Below, in pieces: positions 40,813 through 49,333 of a DNA stretch of 64,000 nucleotides; the stretch's first letter is position 1; the number at the start of each line of letters is the position of its first letter. This DNA comes from Corynebacterium sp. ES2730-CONJ (GTDB lineage: Bacteria > Actinomycetota > Actinomycetes > Mycobacteriales > Mycobacteriaceae). Below the pieces are notes generated by a model. The model was not told the DNA's origin. It made no database searches and saw only the letters and a program-made list of their open reading frames with translations. The stretch spans positions 186,001 to 250,000 of the forward strand of contig NZ_JANUXZ010000001.1 in NCBI RefSeq assembly GCF_024834055.1. The letters are read 5' to 3'. The position numbers were made by a program, and so were the translations under genes.

Positions 40813-42075
40813 TTAGGTTTCCAGCAGTGATTGGCCCCAGAAGTGCTCTGGGCCATCCTCTGAAGTTCCAGGCGGTACAATAAACACAGCCGAGCCGATG
40901 TGGGTATTCCACTCATTCAACCGGTCGCCGGCATCGAGACGCTTCTGGATCTCAACAAACTGCCGGAGCGGATTCTGCTGGAAACACACAAAGACTAATC
41001 CCGAATCCGAGGTACGGGGCGAGCCAGGCTGCGGCGGATCGTCAAAGTTATACGCTCGGCGACGCAACCGTTGCTTTGGTTTATCCGCCGGCGGTGCGGC
41101 AAGCGCCATGTGGCTACGCGGGTCGATAACGGGTAATCCAAGCTCATCCGTGGCATCAAAATCTGCGTCGTCGTGCTCGCGCTCGCCTGTCAAGGGAGCG
41201 CCCGTGTCGAGGGCGCGACCAAGCGCGACTTCTCGAGAGGTGCGATCGAGGCGCTCCCAGTCATCGAGGTCCATACTGATGCGCCGAACGACCATGCAGC
41301 TGCCCCCGTGCGCCCAAGAAGGCGCATCTTGCTCGGAATCGATCCAAATATAGTCGTCATATTCATCCTTGCTATGAGGATTGACAGTGCCATCAATTTG
41401 ACCGAATAGATTGCGGGGAGTTTCATCGGGTTTGAGAGCCCCATTGGCATTGAGGAAGCCCTCTTGCACCCAGCTCACCTGAGCAAAATCGAGAGCTGCT
41501 AGTTGCATGCGTCGGCTAGCGAAAGCGAGGGTTAGGGGGTCATCGGAGCATATTTGCAGCACCATATCCGCCTCGCCCCACCGGGGGTCTAGAGCGTCGC
41601 GCTCGAAGGCAGGCAGCGGCCCCAACCACGATGGTCGCTGGTCCGCTGCACCGATGATATCGAAAAGTCTTGCTCCGAATCCGCAGGTAATGGTGAGATT
41701 AGCTGGCTTATTGATCATTTCGGGCTCAAGGGAGCCTAAAGGGGCCTGACCGCGACACAGTCGACGAGCATCTTCCGTCCACAGCTTCAACAAGCGGCGT
41801 ACCGATTCGCGATCATTATTGGAAAAAAGTTGAAACGCGACGACTCGCAGCAAGGCCTGTGCAGGAGTTGCTATCCCTGCCTGGTGCGGACCGTCAAAAG
41901 GTACACGAGCGTTTTCTAGGAAGGGGTCCGCATCGGTGTCAGCTGGCTGAGCTTCAGCTAGAGGAGTCGAGATTACCGAAGCGGCGCCGACGGATGCCCC
42001 CGCGCCGAGGAGAAAATCCCTCCGGCTAAATCCACTCAAATTGCGTCCCGCGTTATGCGGACACCCCGTACTCAT
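40813..42075 (-). CDS. Tat-exported dye-decolorizing peroxidase / EfeB-like heme protein
   Basis: A 420-residue DyP-type peroxidase. The N-terminus has a twin-arginine signal (FSRRDFLLGAGASVGAASV, cut after AEA), so it folds with heme inside and is exported by Tat. The conserved GxxDG motif is in NLFGQIDGTVNPHSK and the proximal-His area in DPRSHMALAAP followed by RRRAYNFDDP. EfeB proteins extract iron from heme or act as peroxidases. Downstream of CopC and PCu(A)C genes in the same direction, suggesting a copper and heme module on the cell surface; no efeU or efeO gene is adjacent. AAGGTG precedes the ATG. Confidence 0.92.
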   Translation of the reverse strand: MSTGCPHNAGRNLSGFSRRDFLLGAGASVGAASVISTPLAEAQPADTDADPFLENARVPFDGPHQAGIATPAQALLRVVAFQLFSNNDRESVRRLLKLWTEDARRLCRGQAPLGSLEPEMINKPANLTITCGFGARLFDIIGAADQRPSWLGPLPAFERDALDPRWGEADMVLQICSDDPLTLAFASRRMQLAALDFAQVSWVQEGFLNANGALKPDETPRNLFGQIDGTVNPHSKDEYDDYIWIDSEQDAPSWAHGGSCMVVRRISMDLDDWERLDRTSREVALGRALDTGAPLTGEREHDDADFDATDELGLPVIDPRSHMALAAPPADKPKQRLRRRAYNFDDPPQPGSPRTSDSGLVFVCFQQNPLRQFVEIQKRLDAGDRLNEWNTHIGSAVFIVPPGTSEDGPEHFWGQSLLET

Positions 42076-42226
42076 TATTGCATCACCTTAAAAATGTCGT
42101 TGTGCGGGCACTAGGACTCGCAGCCTTATGAAAAGCGTGTGAATGATCGAAAGTGGGAGGAGGAAATATCCCAAGAAATTCCCCGCTCCCACCATCACTA
42201 TTTATCCCATACTCAATGCGATGGAA

Positions 42227-42832
42227 TTATTTCTCCATCTTCTCCATCTTATCGTCATGGTCCATCTTGTCGTGGTCCATGTGGTCCATGGAATAGTCCT
42301 CGTCGCCAGCGGAGATAGTCCGTACTGGGATATCTTCAAATTCCAGCTCTGAACCGTCGGCTAGACGCAACTCGATATCGAGATCGTCACCGGCCAGCAC
42401 CGGTTCCGTGAGACCCAAAATCATGAAGTGGTCATGACCAGGTTCGAGAACAGCAGTCTGACCTGCCGGGATCATTAGACCATCAAGCTTCTGCTGCATT
42501 TTTCCATCGACAACCTCGTGAATCTCGAACTTCGCGGCATCAATATCAGCACTGAAGCTGGTGATGTGGAGATCTTGATCAGAGTTATTGTGCAGCACAC
42601 CGAAAATGGCGGTCATTCCACTGTCCACACCAGCAGCTTTAACGTAAGCATCGGAGAACGTCAGGGCTGGCGTATCTTCCAGGATTTCCTCTTCTGGGGA
42701 AATCGTGGTAGCGATGGGGTCCTCGATCAAAGGAGAGCCAGCCTCTTTATCGGAGCAGCCAACCAGGGCGAGCCCGGTGAGAGCAACAGCGGAAGCGGCG
42801 AGTCCAGCTCGACGTACGAATAAAGATTTCAT
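42227..42832 (-). CDS. PCu(A)C-family copper-chaperone lipoprotein with metal-binding tail
   Basis: A 201-residue lipoprotein; the signal peptide ends in LVGC at about residue 26. The PCu(A)C domain keeps the copper ligands in KFEIHEVVDGKMQQKL and PGHDHFMILGL (His, Met, His, Met). The last 22 residues are extremely rich in His, Met, Asp and Lys (YSMDHMDHDKMDHDDKMEKM), an extra metal-binding tail. PCu(A)C proteins deliver Cu(I) to cytochrome oxidase CuA. AGGAGG precedes the ATG. copC lies 57 bases upstream, the peroxidase gene 151 downstream. Confidence 0.92.
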   Translation of the reverse strand: MKSLFVRRAGLAASAVALTGLALVGCSDKEAGSPLIEDPIATTISPEEEILEDTPALTFSDAYVKAAGVDSGMTAIFGVLHNNSDQDLHITSFSADIDAAKFEIHEVVDGKMQQKLDGLMIPAGQTAVLEPGHDHFMILGLTEPVLAGDDLDIELRLADGSELEFEDIPVRTISAGDEDYSMDHMDHDKMDHDDKMEKMEK

Positions 42833-42889
42833 AGGAATATATTCCTCCTGTAAGATTTGTTGAGATTAATTGGGTATTTCCCTCAGTGC

Positions 42890-43498
42890 TTAGCGGCCAT
42901 TTTTAGGTTTGCCGCCTTTATTCCTCTGGCGTTGGCGGGCAATTGCTAGCGCCACAATAATAGCACTAAGCGCCACTACACCTAGCAGCCACAACCACCA
43001 CTGCTGTGAGTCCGATGTAGTGTCTGCGGGATCGATTGCAGCTGATTCCGACGGGCGAGCAGCCGTTATTTCTGGAGTAGTCGAGGGTGCGCCAGAGGCG
43101 GTCCCTTGAACTGTGAACGTGGTTTTACCGCGGGTTGAATGCCCATCGGAGGAAGTAATTTGGAAGCCTATGGTGTACGCCCCAGGCGGCAGAATAAGAT
43201 CAGATGGCATATCAAGACTTACTAGTCGACCGTCTACCTCAGGTTCCCCGCTCGTAATAATGGTGCGGTTTTGGTCAGTCAAGGCCATAGAGTTGAATCC
43301 CTCTTTTGGCTCAGCAGAGAACTCGAGGACCAGCCGACGTGGGGTGCCGTCAATGACCTCCCCATCGGCTGGCGAACCACCGACTACCACATCATGTGCT
43401 TGCGCATGATGGATAAAGTCTGGGAACAAAGCTCCTACACTCATCGGTAATGCGCTGAGGCAGCCTATGGTGGCAACTTTTCGCACTAATACCTTCAT
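42890..43498 (-). CDS. CopC-domain copper resistance/uptake protein with C-terminal anchor
   Basis: A 202-residue exported protein. The signal peptide probably cleaves after AQA, leaving an N-terminal His (HDVVVGGSPADGEV), the copper ligand of CopC proteins. The single Ig-like domain includes PRRLVLEFSAEP and GAYTIGFQITSSDGHSTRGKTTF, with the second His ligand in SSDGHS. A Ser/Thr/Pro-rich linker leads to a TM helix (WWLWLLGVVALSAIIVALAIA) and a basic tail. There is no fused CopD. First gene of the copC-PCu(A)C-peroxidase block; GAGGATAT precedes the ATG. Confidence 0.92.
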   Translation of the reverse strand: MKVLVRKVATIGCLSALPMSVGALFPDFIHHAQAHDVVVGGSPADGEVIDGTPRRLVLEFSAEPKEGFNSMALTDQNRTIITSGEPEVDGRLVSLDMPSDLILPPGAYTIGFQITSSDGHSTRGKTTFTVQGTASGAPSTTPEITAARPSESAAIDPADTTSDSQQWWLWLLGVVALSAIIVALAIARQRQRNKGGKPKNGR

Positions 43499-44452
43499 AT
43501 ATCCTCATTCTCGTCTTGATATTCTATTTCGAAGCGTACTACGACTAGGGATTTTCTGCCTCCTTTAGCCCACCTAGCTATACCCGTGAGGACGGAGAGA
43601 GACATTGATCTCTCAATCCCTTTGGGTTACGCCTATTACCCCTCATTAGTTTGGTGCTGAGTTTAAAATACCCAGCCGGCCCTCGATATTGTCTTTAGAT
43701 GATCCGGGAAATTCCTTGTGGGATCCACGCTGCATCACCTCAACGATCCATAATGCCTTGACTCATAGGAACTGAACGAAAGTATATTCCAGTTTCTAGT
43801 CTTCCTAGACTCCTTCCTCAAAGAGAACTTTGGCCACATTCGGCTGACCGTAGTTCAACGCTAACTTCTCCACACGCGCGCAGTTGGGACTTGACTATAT
43901 GGGAGTAGAGATGAGGTTAGGAGAGGAAGAGTGGTGATCGTGCTCCTCCTTCGCTGCCGCCCGCCGGTGGACGGGGAATATGCCGAGCTTTGATTTGAAA
44001 ATCAGCAGATCTCAAGCTCGTTGTCCTTTGTGAGGACATTCGTACAAACCGAGATATTCTCGTTGCGCAATCAGGGTTATGAGGATGAGGCTACGGACCC
44101 CTATGGAAGAGAGATAGTCAGTAAAAATGCCGCACCAAGCGCAGGGCTCCCACACATATAAGGGGTTCACCCGGTAAAAAAATTCGATGGGCGATTGGGG
44201 CATGCCGCAGACCTCTCACTCCAGTGATGTCAGTTCCGAAAGCCAAATATAGGGGTTGGCGCGGATTCGCAGATCACTGAGCACGACTCCTCCGACGTAC
44301 CTGATGGCTTGTCCGCGGTACAGCGTTAATCTGATGGCACAGGCGATTTATCGCACTCTACTTATCAAGATACTTGTTGCTAAAAGAAAGCACCCAGCAG
44401 GGACAAATGCCTCGATTGTATTGGGCATAAGTATCAGCTGGGTGATGCATGG
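43499..44452. other. Gene-free region between copC and the tRNA cluster
   Basis: About 950 bases in which I cannot support any gene. Short frames exist on both strands, the longest a 63-codon minus frame at 44012-44203 with many hydrophobic residues, but none has a ribosome site, a recognisable motif or an ordinary start. The right part should hold the 3' flank of the tRNA transcript, and the left part the promoter for copC. It may be a decayed gene remnant, but no family can be recognised. Confidence 0.5.
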
Positions 44453-44525
44453 AGCGGATGACGAGACTCGAACTCGCGACCCTCACCTTGGCAAGGTGAT
44501 GCGCTACCAACTGCGCTACATCCGC
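44453..44525 (-). tRNA. tRNA-Gly (GCC), copy 1
   Basis: A 73-base cloverleaf: acceptor GCGGATG pairs with CATCCGC, anticodon loop TTGCCAA gives GCC, and GTTCGAGTC forms the T loop. CCA is not encoded. Identical to the copies at 44733 and 44931. Confidence 0.95.
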
Positions 44526-44545
44526 ATGAGTTTGTCAAGGGTTGG

Positions 44546-44617
44546 TGCGCGATACTGGGATCGAACCAGTGACCTCTTCCGTGTGAAGGAAGCGCTCTCC
44601 CGCTGAGCTAAACGCGC
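44546..44617 (-). tRNA. tRNA-Val (CAC)
   Basis: A 72-base cloverleaf with acceptor GCGCGTT, anticodon loop TTCACAC giving CAC, T loop GTTCGATCC. A terminal CCA is encoded at 44543-44545. The acceptor has one imperfect pair. Confidence 0.93.
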
Positions 44618-44625
44618 AAAATTGG

Positions 44626-44696
44626 AGGTGGAAACGGGAATCGAACCCGTGTGCACGGTTTTGCAGACCGTTGCCTCACCACTCGGCCATTCCACC
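44626..44696 (-). tRNA. tRNA-Cys (GCA)
   Basis: A 71-base cloverleaf with acceptor GGTGGAA/TTCCACC, anticodon loop CTGCAAA giving GCA, T loop GTTCGATTC, and an encoded CCA at 44623-44625. Confidence 0.95.
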
Positions 44697-44732
44697 GTGG
44701 CATTCCTGCCTCGGAGCACTGAAGAGTGCCTG

Positions 44733-44805
44733 AGCGGATGACGAGACTCGAACTCGCGACCCTCACCTTGGCAAGGTGATGCGCTACCAACTGCGCTACA
44801 TCCGC
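44733..44805 (-). tRNA. tRNA-Gly (GCC), copy 2
   Basis: Same 73-base sequence as the copy at 44453; anticodon GCC. It lies 36 bases upstream of tRNA-Cys on the minus strand. Confidence 0.95.
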
Positions 44806-44837
44806 ATATATTGTTTTAAAGAGCTTCTTTGCTCTGG

Positions 44838-44909
44838 TGCGCGATACTGGGATTGAACCAGTGACCTCTTCCGTGTCAGGGAAGCGCTCTCCCGCTGAGC
44901 TAATCGCGC
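44838..44909 (-). tRNA. tRNA-Val (GAC)
   Basis: A 72-base cloverleaf with acceptor GCGCGAT/ATCGCGC, anticodon loop CTGACAC giving GAC, T loop GTTCAATCC, and encoded CCA at 44835-44837. It differs from the Val-CAC gene by a handful of bases. Confidence 0.95.
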
Positions 44910-44930
44910 ATAGCTTTGTGTTCAAAGCTG

Positions 44931-45003
44931 AGCGGATGACGAGACTCGAACTCGCGACCCTCACCTTGGCAAGGTGATGCGCTACCAACTGCGCTACATC
45001 CGC
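44931..45003 (-). tRNA. tRNA-Gly (GCC), copy 3
   Basis: Third identical 73-base Gly-GCC gene and the first of the cluster in the direction of transcription. Confidence 0.95.
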
Positions 45004-45218
45004 AGACGACATTCCATGGTAGGGATTTTGTCGTGCGGATGAAACTTTAATGCCTCATTGCATCTGAACGCAAATCCACGAGCCAAAACCCCATTGAGCT
45101 GGAGCTGAGCAGATTTCGCAGATTTTCTAGGCCCTAGGAAGTCAGATGGCGGTGATGCCGCGCACCGAACCCGCTAAATCCCAAACCTGTCACTTCGTTA
45201 TTATTAGACTCATTAGTC

Positions 45219-45995
45219 ATGAGCGCTCCGGTTGTTTACCCTGTAATTTTGCCCGCTGGCGACACTCCACCACCTGATTTCCTCACCCACCAGGTGGGTC
45301 TCAGCACTGTGAGATTTGATTTTGGTACTCGGCTGATAGGGATCACAAGCATTAATGGGTCATCGACTCTTGCAGGCACCAGTGGGGGGTTGGGCAATGC
45401 TGTAGATCAAGCTTTATTACTGTATATGCGAGCTCTTTCCGACGTCGTTTTCGTGGGCGCGCAAACGATTCGTAGCGAAAAATACGGCCCCATAGTGGAA
45501 AATCTTCAAAGTCAACGTATTCGCCGCACATTTGGGCGCGATCTACCGCCTCGGATTGCTACTCTTACAGCAACACTGGATTTTTCTGGTGCAGCGGAAT
45601 TTTTTGCTGGCACGCCCCCACTGATTTTCACTACCTTTAAAGCTGCGAGAAGATATCCAGAGCGCCTAGCATTCGTGAAGAATCAAGGAGCTGAGGTGAT
45701 TTTTGGCGCCAATCTCAGCCCGCGCTACTGCGTTGGTTGGCTACGACGAGCTGGAATGACGAATATTTGCGTGGAAGGTGGAACGCGTGTCATCACCGAT
45801 CTGATGTCAGCGGATCTGGTTGATCACCTTCATCTCACTTTGAGCCCGTGCATCATTGATAGCTCGAATCTTCGCCTATTTGGGAACCACATCGACGACG
45901 CGCGTCACTTTCAACTCCATTCTCTCGCGGCGACCGATGATGGAACCGTTTTCCTCCACTACGAACGATCGAAACGATATATGGTTGAAGATTGA
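45219..45995 (+). CDS. RibD C-terminal/dihydrofolate reductase-like reductase
   Basis: A 258-residue protein of the RibD reductase fold. ITSINGSSTLAGTSGG lies where the substrate-binding strand is expected, DVVFVGAQTIRSEKYGPI matches the conserved VGaxTvRxexYgp segment, and NICVEGGTRVITDLMSADL matches the conserved GGp/GGt loop. Mycobacteria have a RibD-like gene next to aftC at this locus. Reaction inferred: NADPH-dependent reduction of a pyrimidine or pterin; no deaminase domain is present. No Shine-Dalgarno sequence is seen; TATTAT at 45199-45204 suggests a very short leader. aftC starts 39 bases later. Confidence 0.82.
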   Translation: MSAPVVYPVILPAGDTPPPDFLTHQVGLSTVRFDFGTRLIGITSINGSSTLAGTSGGLGNAVDQALLLYMRALSDVVFVGAQTIRSEKYGPIVENLQSQRIRRTFGRDLPPRIATLTATLDFSGAAEFFAGTPPLIFTTFKAARRYPERLAFVKNQGAEVIFGANLSPRYCVGWLRRAGMTNICVEGGTRVITDLMSADLVDHLHLTLSPCIIDSSNLRLFGNHIDDARHFQLHSLAATDDGTVFLHYERSKRYMVED

Positions 45996-46034
45996 AGAAT
46001 TTTAGACTCCGTTCGAAGGTAGGGTGGGACTGCA

Positions 46035-47270
46035 GTGGCATTAGCTATCCAGCAAAAACTTGATTCCTTGTGGGTGCGCCGCGCGCCTCAGCATGCTCGT
46101 GACCACCACCCAGCACCGCGCGGGACTTCCATGGACTCTATTGGCAATGCGTGCCTATGGCCGTTGGCTCTCTTGCTCGTGGTTCACCGGTTATTCTTCC
46201 TCGCCATCAACGGTTCGATCACCGACGATTATACGACCGTCTATACGGCGCTACGCCGCTTTATCGAGGGTGTCAACGTTTATAATGAAAATTACACATT
46301 CGTTGATCCGCATTATCTATACAACCCCGGCGCGACACTCATCCTAGCGCCTCTCGCCTTTCTTGAGCCCTTTGCTGCGGCGCGCTTTGCTTTCATTTGC
46401 TGTAACGCCGCCGCGATCATTGTGTCATTGGGGCTACTAACGCGCCTGAGCGGCTTTAAGCTTTCCTCTCTAGCCTTCCCCACCGCGATTAGCATCGCAT
46501 TTATGACAGAAGCGGTGCAGAACACGCTTGTCTTTTCTAATATCAACGGAGTTTTACTGTTGATTTTCACCGGCTTTATTATTTGCCTGTGGTCGGAGCG
46601 CACGGTATGGGCAGGTATCCTCATCGGCTTTGCCATATTGATCAAGCCTATTTTCTTGCCCCTGCTTTTCTTGCCCGCTGTTCGCGGACAAATTTCGACA
46701 ATCCTTGCTGGTTTAGGGGTACCGCTTATTCTCAATCTCGTTGCATGGCCTATTATCCCAGGCGCCAGTGACTATATCCGGCGCACTATCCCGTATTTGG
46801 GCGAGGTGCGCGATTACGCCAATGCATCATGGCAGGGATTCTCCGTCTACTTTGGTCTGCAGCCGTTTCTCGCCACGGGTGTGTGGGTTCTTTTCGCCTC
46901 GATAGTTGTTGTTGGTGTTATCTTCTTGCTGAGGATTCGACTCACCGATCCTCTCGTATGGATCACGACGACGTCTGCACTCATTCTCAGTGGGGTTTTT
47001 CTGCTGTCGTCGCTCGGTCAAATGTATTATTCGATGCTGCTTTTCCCTTTTGTTTTTACGGTATTCTCGCGAATGAGCGTGCTGCATTCGTGGGGTGCCT
47101 GGGCTGGTCTATACCTGGCACTAGCGCCGCTCGATTACGGATCAATCGTGAGTCCACAGCTGGGCTGGTGGCTCAATGTCTATCAAGCTACCGCCGGTTG
47201 GGCATTGCTTATCGTTGCTATATCCACCACGGCGGTACGGTGGACATTGATGGAGGGGAAGCAGCTCTAG
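46035..47270 (+). CDS. aftC: Alpha-(1->3)-arabinofuranosyltransferase AftC (GT87)
   Basis: A 411-residue polytopic GT-C enzyme with about ten TM helices. ITDDYTTVYTALRRFIEGVNVY gives the acidic first loop, followed by YLYNPGATLILAPLA, and VFSNINGVLLLIFTGFIICL, FAILIKPIFLPLLFL and QGFSVYFGLQPFLA match the family. AftC adds 3,5-branching arabinofuranose from decaprenyl-phospho-arabinose to the arabinan of the cell wall. The identification combines the GT87 pattern with position between the RibD-like gene and msrB, as in Mycobacterium. The GTG at 46035 has AGGTAGGG upstream; ATG at 46131 is an alternative that would drop a 32-residue basic leader. Confidence 0.82.
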   Translation: MALAIQQKLDSLWVRRAPQHARDHHPAPRGTSMDSIGNACLWPLALLLVVHRLFFLAINGSITDDYTTVYTALRRFIEGVNVYNENYTFVDPHYLYNPGATLILAPLAFLEPFAAARFAFICCNAAAIIVSLGLLTRLSGFKLSSLAFPTAISIAFMTEAVQNTLVFSNINGVLLLIFTGFIICLWSERTVWAGILIGFAILIKPIFLPLLFLPAVRGQISTILAGLGVPLILNLVAWPIIPGASDYIRRTIPYLGEVRDYANASWQGFSVYFGLQPFLATGVWVLFASIVVVGVIFLLRIRLTDPLVWITTTSALILSGVFLLSSLGQMYYSMLLFPFVFTVFSRMSVLHSWGAWAGLYLALAPLDYGSIVSPQLGWWLNVYQATAGWALLIVAISTTAVRWTLMEGKQL

Positions 47271-47334
47271 ACGCCCCTGGTGATCTTTGGTAGGTTTCTA
47301 GTATTAAGCACACCCAATTTAATAAGGAGATGCA

Positions 47335-47742
47335 ATGACTGACTTTAGGAAACTTAGCGATTCCCAATGGCGCGAGCGCCTCAACTCCGAAGAATACCGA
47401 GTGCTACGCCAGGCTGGAACCGAAGCTCCACACACCGGACAGTATACTAATACAACAACATCGGGGATTTACTCCTGCCGGGCCTGTGGCACGGAGCTGT
47501 TTCGCTCCACGGAGAAATTCGACTCTCATTGCGGCTGGCCTTCTTTTTTCTCCCCGCTAGCTGGAGATCGGATCATTGAACGTGAAGACCGCTCACTAGG
47601 GCACGTCCGTACGGAAGTCATATGCGCACACTGCCACTCCCATTTGGGCCACGTTTTTTCGGGCGAGGGCTATGACACACCTACCGATCTGCGTTATTGC
47701 ATCAACTCCGTATGCTTAACTCTGCAACCGGAGCAACCTTGA
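47335..47742 (+). CDS. msrB: Peptide-methionine (R)-S-oxide reductase
   Basis: A 135-residue MsrB. The zinc-binding cysteines occur in YSCRACGTELF and VICAHCHSHLGHVF. EKFDSHCGWPSFF is the substrate-binding signature, and YCINSVCLTL carries the catalytic Cys. It repairs R-methionine sulfoxide in proteins. AAGGAGATGCA precedes the ATG. A bidirectional terminator separates it from hemQ. Confidence 0.97.
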   Translation: MTDFRKLSDSQWRERLNSEEYRVLRQAGTEAPHTGQYTNTTTSGIYSCRACGTELFRSTEKFDSHCGWPSFFSPLAGDRIIEREDRSLGHVRTEVICAHCHSHLGHVFSGEGYDTPTDLRYCINSVCLTLQPEQP

Positions 47743-47754
47743 GCAATTGGCAGT

Positions 47755-47786
47755 AAAAAATCCCCGCCATATAGCGGGGTTTTTTC
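47755..47786. terminator. Bidirectional rho-independent terminator, msrB/hemQ
   Basis: AAAAAAT, CCCCGC, a 6-base loop, GCGGGG and TTTTTT lie between the convergent msrB and hemQ stops. The symmetrical A and T tracts make it effective in both directions. Confidence 0.92.
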
Positions 47787-48490
47787 TATGGGAGAGCTTT
47801 AATTAGCTCGGCGAGATCTGTCACCCTCCGCCCTGTAAAGAAGGGTAGCTCCTCGCGAACATGCAGCCTAGCCTCCGTGTAGCGCATATCATGCATCAGA
47901 TCAACGATACGATGAAGTTCCGGTGCCTCAAAGGCCAGCATCCACTCATAATCGCCAAGGGTAAAGGATGGGACGGTATTTGCCCGCACATCAGGATATC
48001 CCCGGGCTTGCCTGCCGTGTTCAGCAAGAATCCGACGGCGATCTTTAGCATCCATTACATACCAGTCGTAGGAACGAACGAAAGGGTAGACACAAATCCA
48101 CGCACCTGGATCTTCGCCCATAATGAAACTAGGAAGATGGGATTTATTAAATTCGCTAGGGCGGTGCAGGCCATTTCCGAACCAGACAGCTGTTGATTTT
48201 CGCCCCAGCTTAGTCTCACGCCTGAAGCTTGTGAGGGCTTTCTGAATATCTTCCCACTGCTCCGCATGCCACCAGATCATGAAGTCCGCCTCAGCCCGAC
48301 AACCCGCAAGATCATAAAGACCCCGCACCGTGATCAAACCTGAGTTTGCCATCTTTGTAAAAAATTCTTGAGCATCAGCCGCAATCTCGGCCTCCCCTTC
48401 GTGTACCGCCAAAGGCTGCACCTTGAATACAGCAAATTGTGAGTACCGCTGAATGTTATTGAGCTCTTCGAAGTTTAGTTTCTCTGCCAT
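47786..48490 (-). CDS. hemQ: Coproheme decarboxylase HemQ (chlorite dismutase family)
   Basis: A 234-residue protein of the actinobacterial HemQ type. CVYPFVRSYDWYVM contains the catalytic Tyr, and LAEHGRQARGYPDV the conserved His. Further marks are VPSFTLGDYEWMLAFEAPEL and the C-terminal RYTEARLHVREELPFFTGR. It converts coproheme III to heme b in the last step of the coproporphyrin-dependent pathway used by Gram-positive bacteria. AAAGGATC precedes the ATG. Confidence 0.96.
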   Translation of the reverse strand: MAEKLNFEELNNIQRYSQFAVFKVQPLAVHEGEAEIAADAQEFFTKMANSGLITVRGLYDLAGCRAEADFMIWWHAEQWEDIQKALTSFRRETKLGRKSTAVWFGNGLHRPSEFNKSHLPSFIMGEDPGAWICVYPFVRSYDWYVMDAKDRRRILAEHGRQARGYPDVRANTVPSFTLGDYEWMLAFEAPELHRIVDLMHDMRYTEARLHVREELPFFTGRRVTDLAELIKALP

Positions 48491-48712
48491 CTAAAAGATC
48501 CTTTGCACTGCCGGCCGACTGGTTGGAGCGGGATATCTGCCCCGCACTTTAGAACTAAACCCATTATATCGACACTCATCCAAAAGATTGAACCCCTACT
48601 AGAATATAAGTATGGTTCTCATCACGCAGGCTGGCCTAATATCCGGCATCTTTCCGCCCATAGGCGGCGTGGCAACTCACAGAAGCTTAGATTTTTCGAT
48701 ACCTTTTGATTC

Positions 48713-49327
48713 GTGACCGAAAATCCCAAATCTCCACTCCCCAAAGAGTCTGGCTCAGACGAGGCCATACCGGAGAACTTCTCGCGCGCCGTGGAGTCCA
48801 TGCACCAGGCTCAGCTACGCCCAGAAATCTCTCTCGGCACCATTCGCCCACCACAGCGGCTTGCACCTTTTTCCCATGCCATTGGCTTGGAGGTCATTCA
48901 TGATGATCAACCGCTGACAACACACAGCGACGATGACGCATTCGGTCGGCTGATCCTGCTTCATGACCCACACGCTGAGGATACTTGGGATGGTGATATG
49001 CGCTTAGTTGCGTATATCCAGGCCGATATGGATTCCCAAGTAGCAGCTGACCCTCTTCTTCCGGAGGTAGCGTGGCAGTGGTTAGCGGAGGCACTTGAAG
49101 GCGTTGGGTATACGAATTTAGGGGGAACAGTCACCTCCACCACATCTGTTCGCTTCGGGGAGATTGGTGGCCCACCATCGGCATACCAGCTCGAGATGCG
49201 AGCATCGTGGACCGCTAGCGAAAGCGATCTGAGCACTCACGTCGCAGCCTTTGCGGAAATCTTAGCTCATGTCGCTGGTCTGCCACCCGAGGGTGTGCGC
49301 GAATTAGATTCAGTGAACTCTAAGTAG
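48713..49327 (+). CDS. DUF3000-family protein
   Basis: A 204-residue actinobacterial protein with no known function. A charged N-terminal tail is followed by PENFSRAVESMHQAQLRPEI and VAWQWLAEALEGVGYTNLGG and then SVRFGEIGGPPSAYQLEMR, which are the conserved DUF3000 blocks. It sits immediately upstream of the RNase D gene, the usual place in corynebacteria and mycobacteria. The start is a GTG with no Shine-Dalgarno sequence; a short or leaderless transcript is possible. Confidence 0.85.
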   Translation: MTENPKSPLPKESGSDEAIPENFSRAVESMHQAQLRPEISLGTIRPPQRLAPFSHAIGLEVIHDDQPLTTHSDDDAFGRLILLHDPHAEDTWDGDMRLVAYIQADMDSQVAADPLLPEVAWQWLAEALEGVGYTNLGGTVTSTTSVRFGEIGGPPSAYQLEMRASWTASESDLSTHVAAFAEILAHVAGLPPEGVRELDSVNSK

Positions 49328-49333
49328 AAGAAT

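Noticed and set aside
44012-44203. A 63-codon hydrophobic minus-strand frame as a membrane protein gene
   Set aside because: No ribosome site, no family resemblance, and short frames of this size are expected by chance.
44453-45003. Repeated 73-base blocks as a CRISPR array or mobile repeats
   Set aside because: The repeats fold as tRNA-Gly and are irregularly spaced with other tRNA genes between them.
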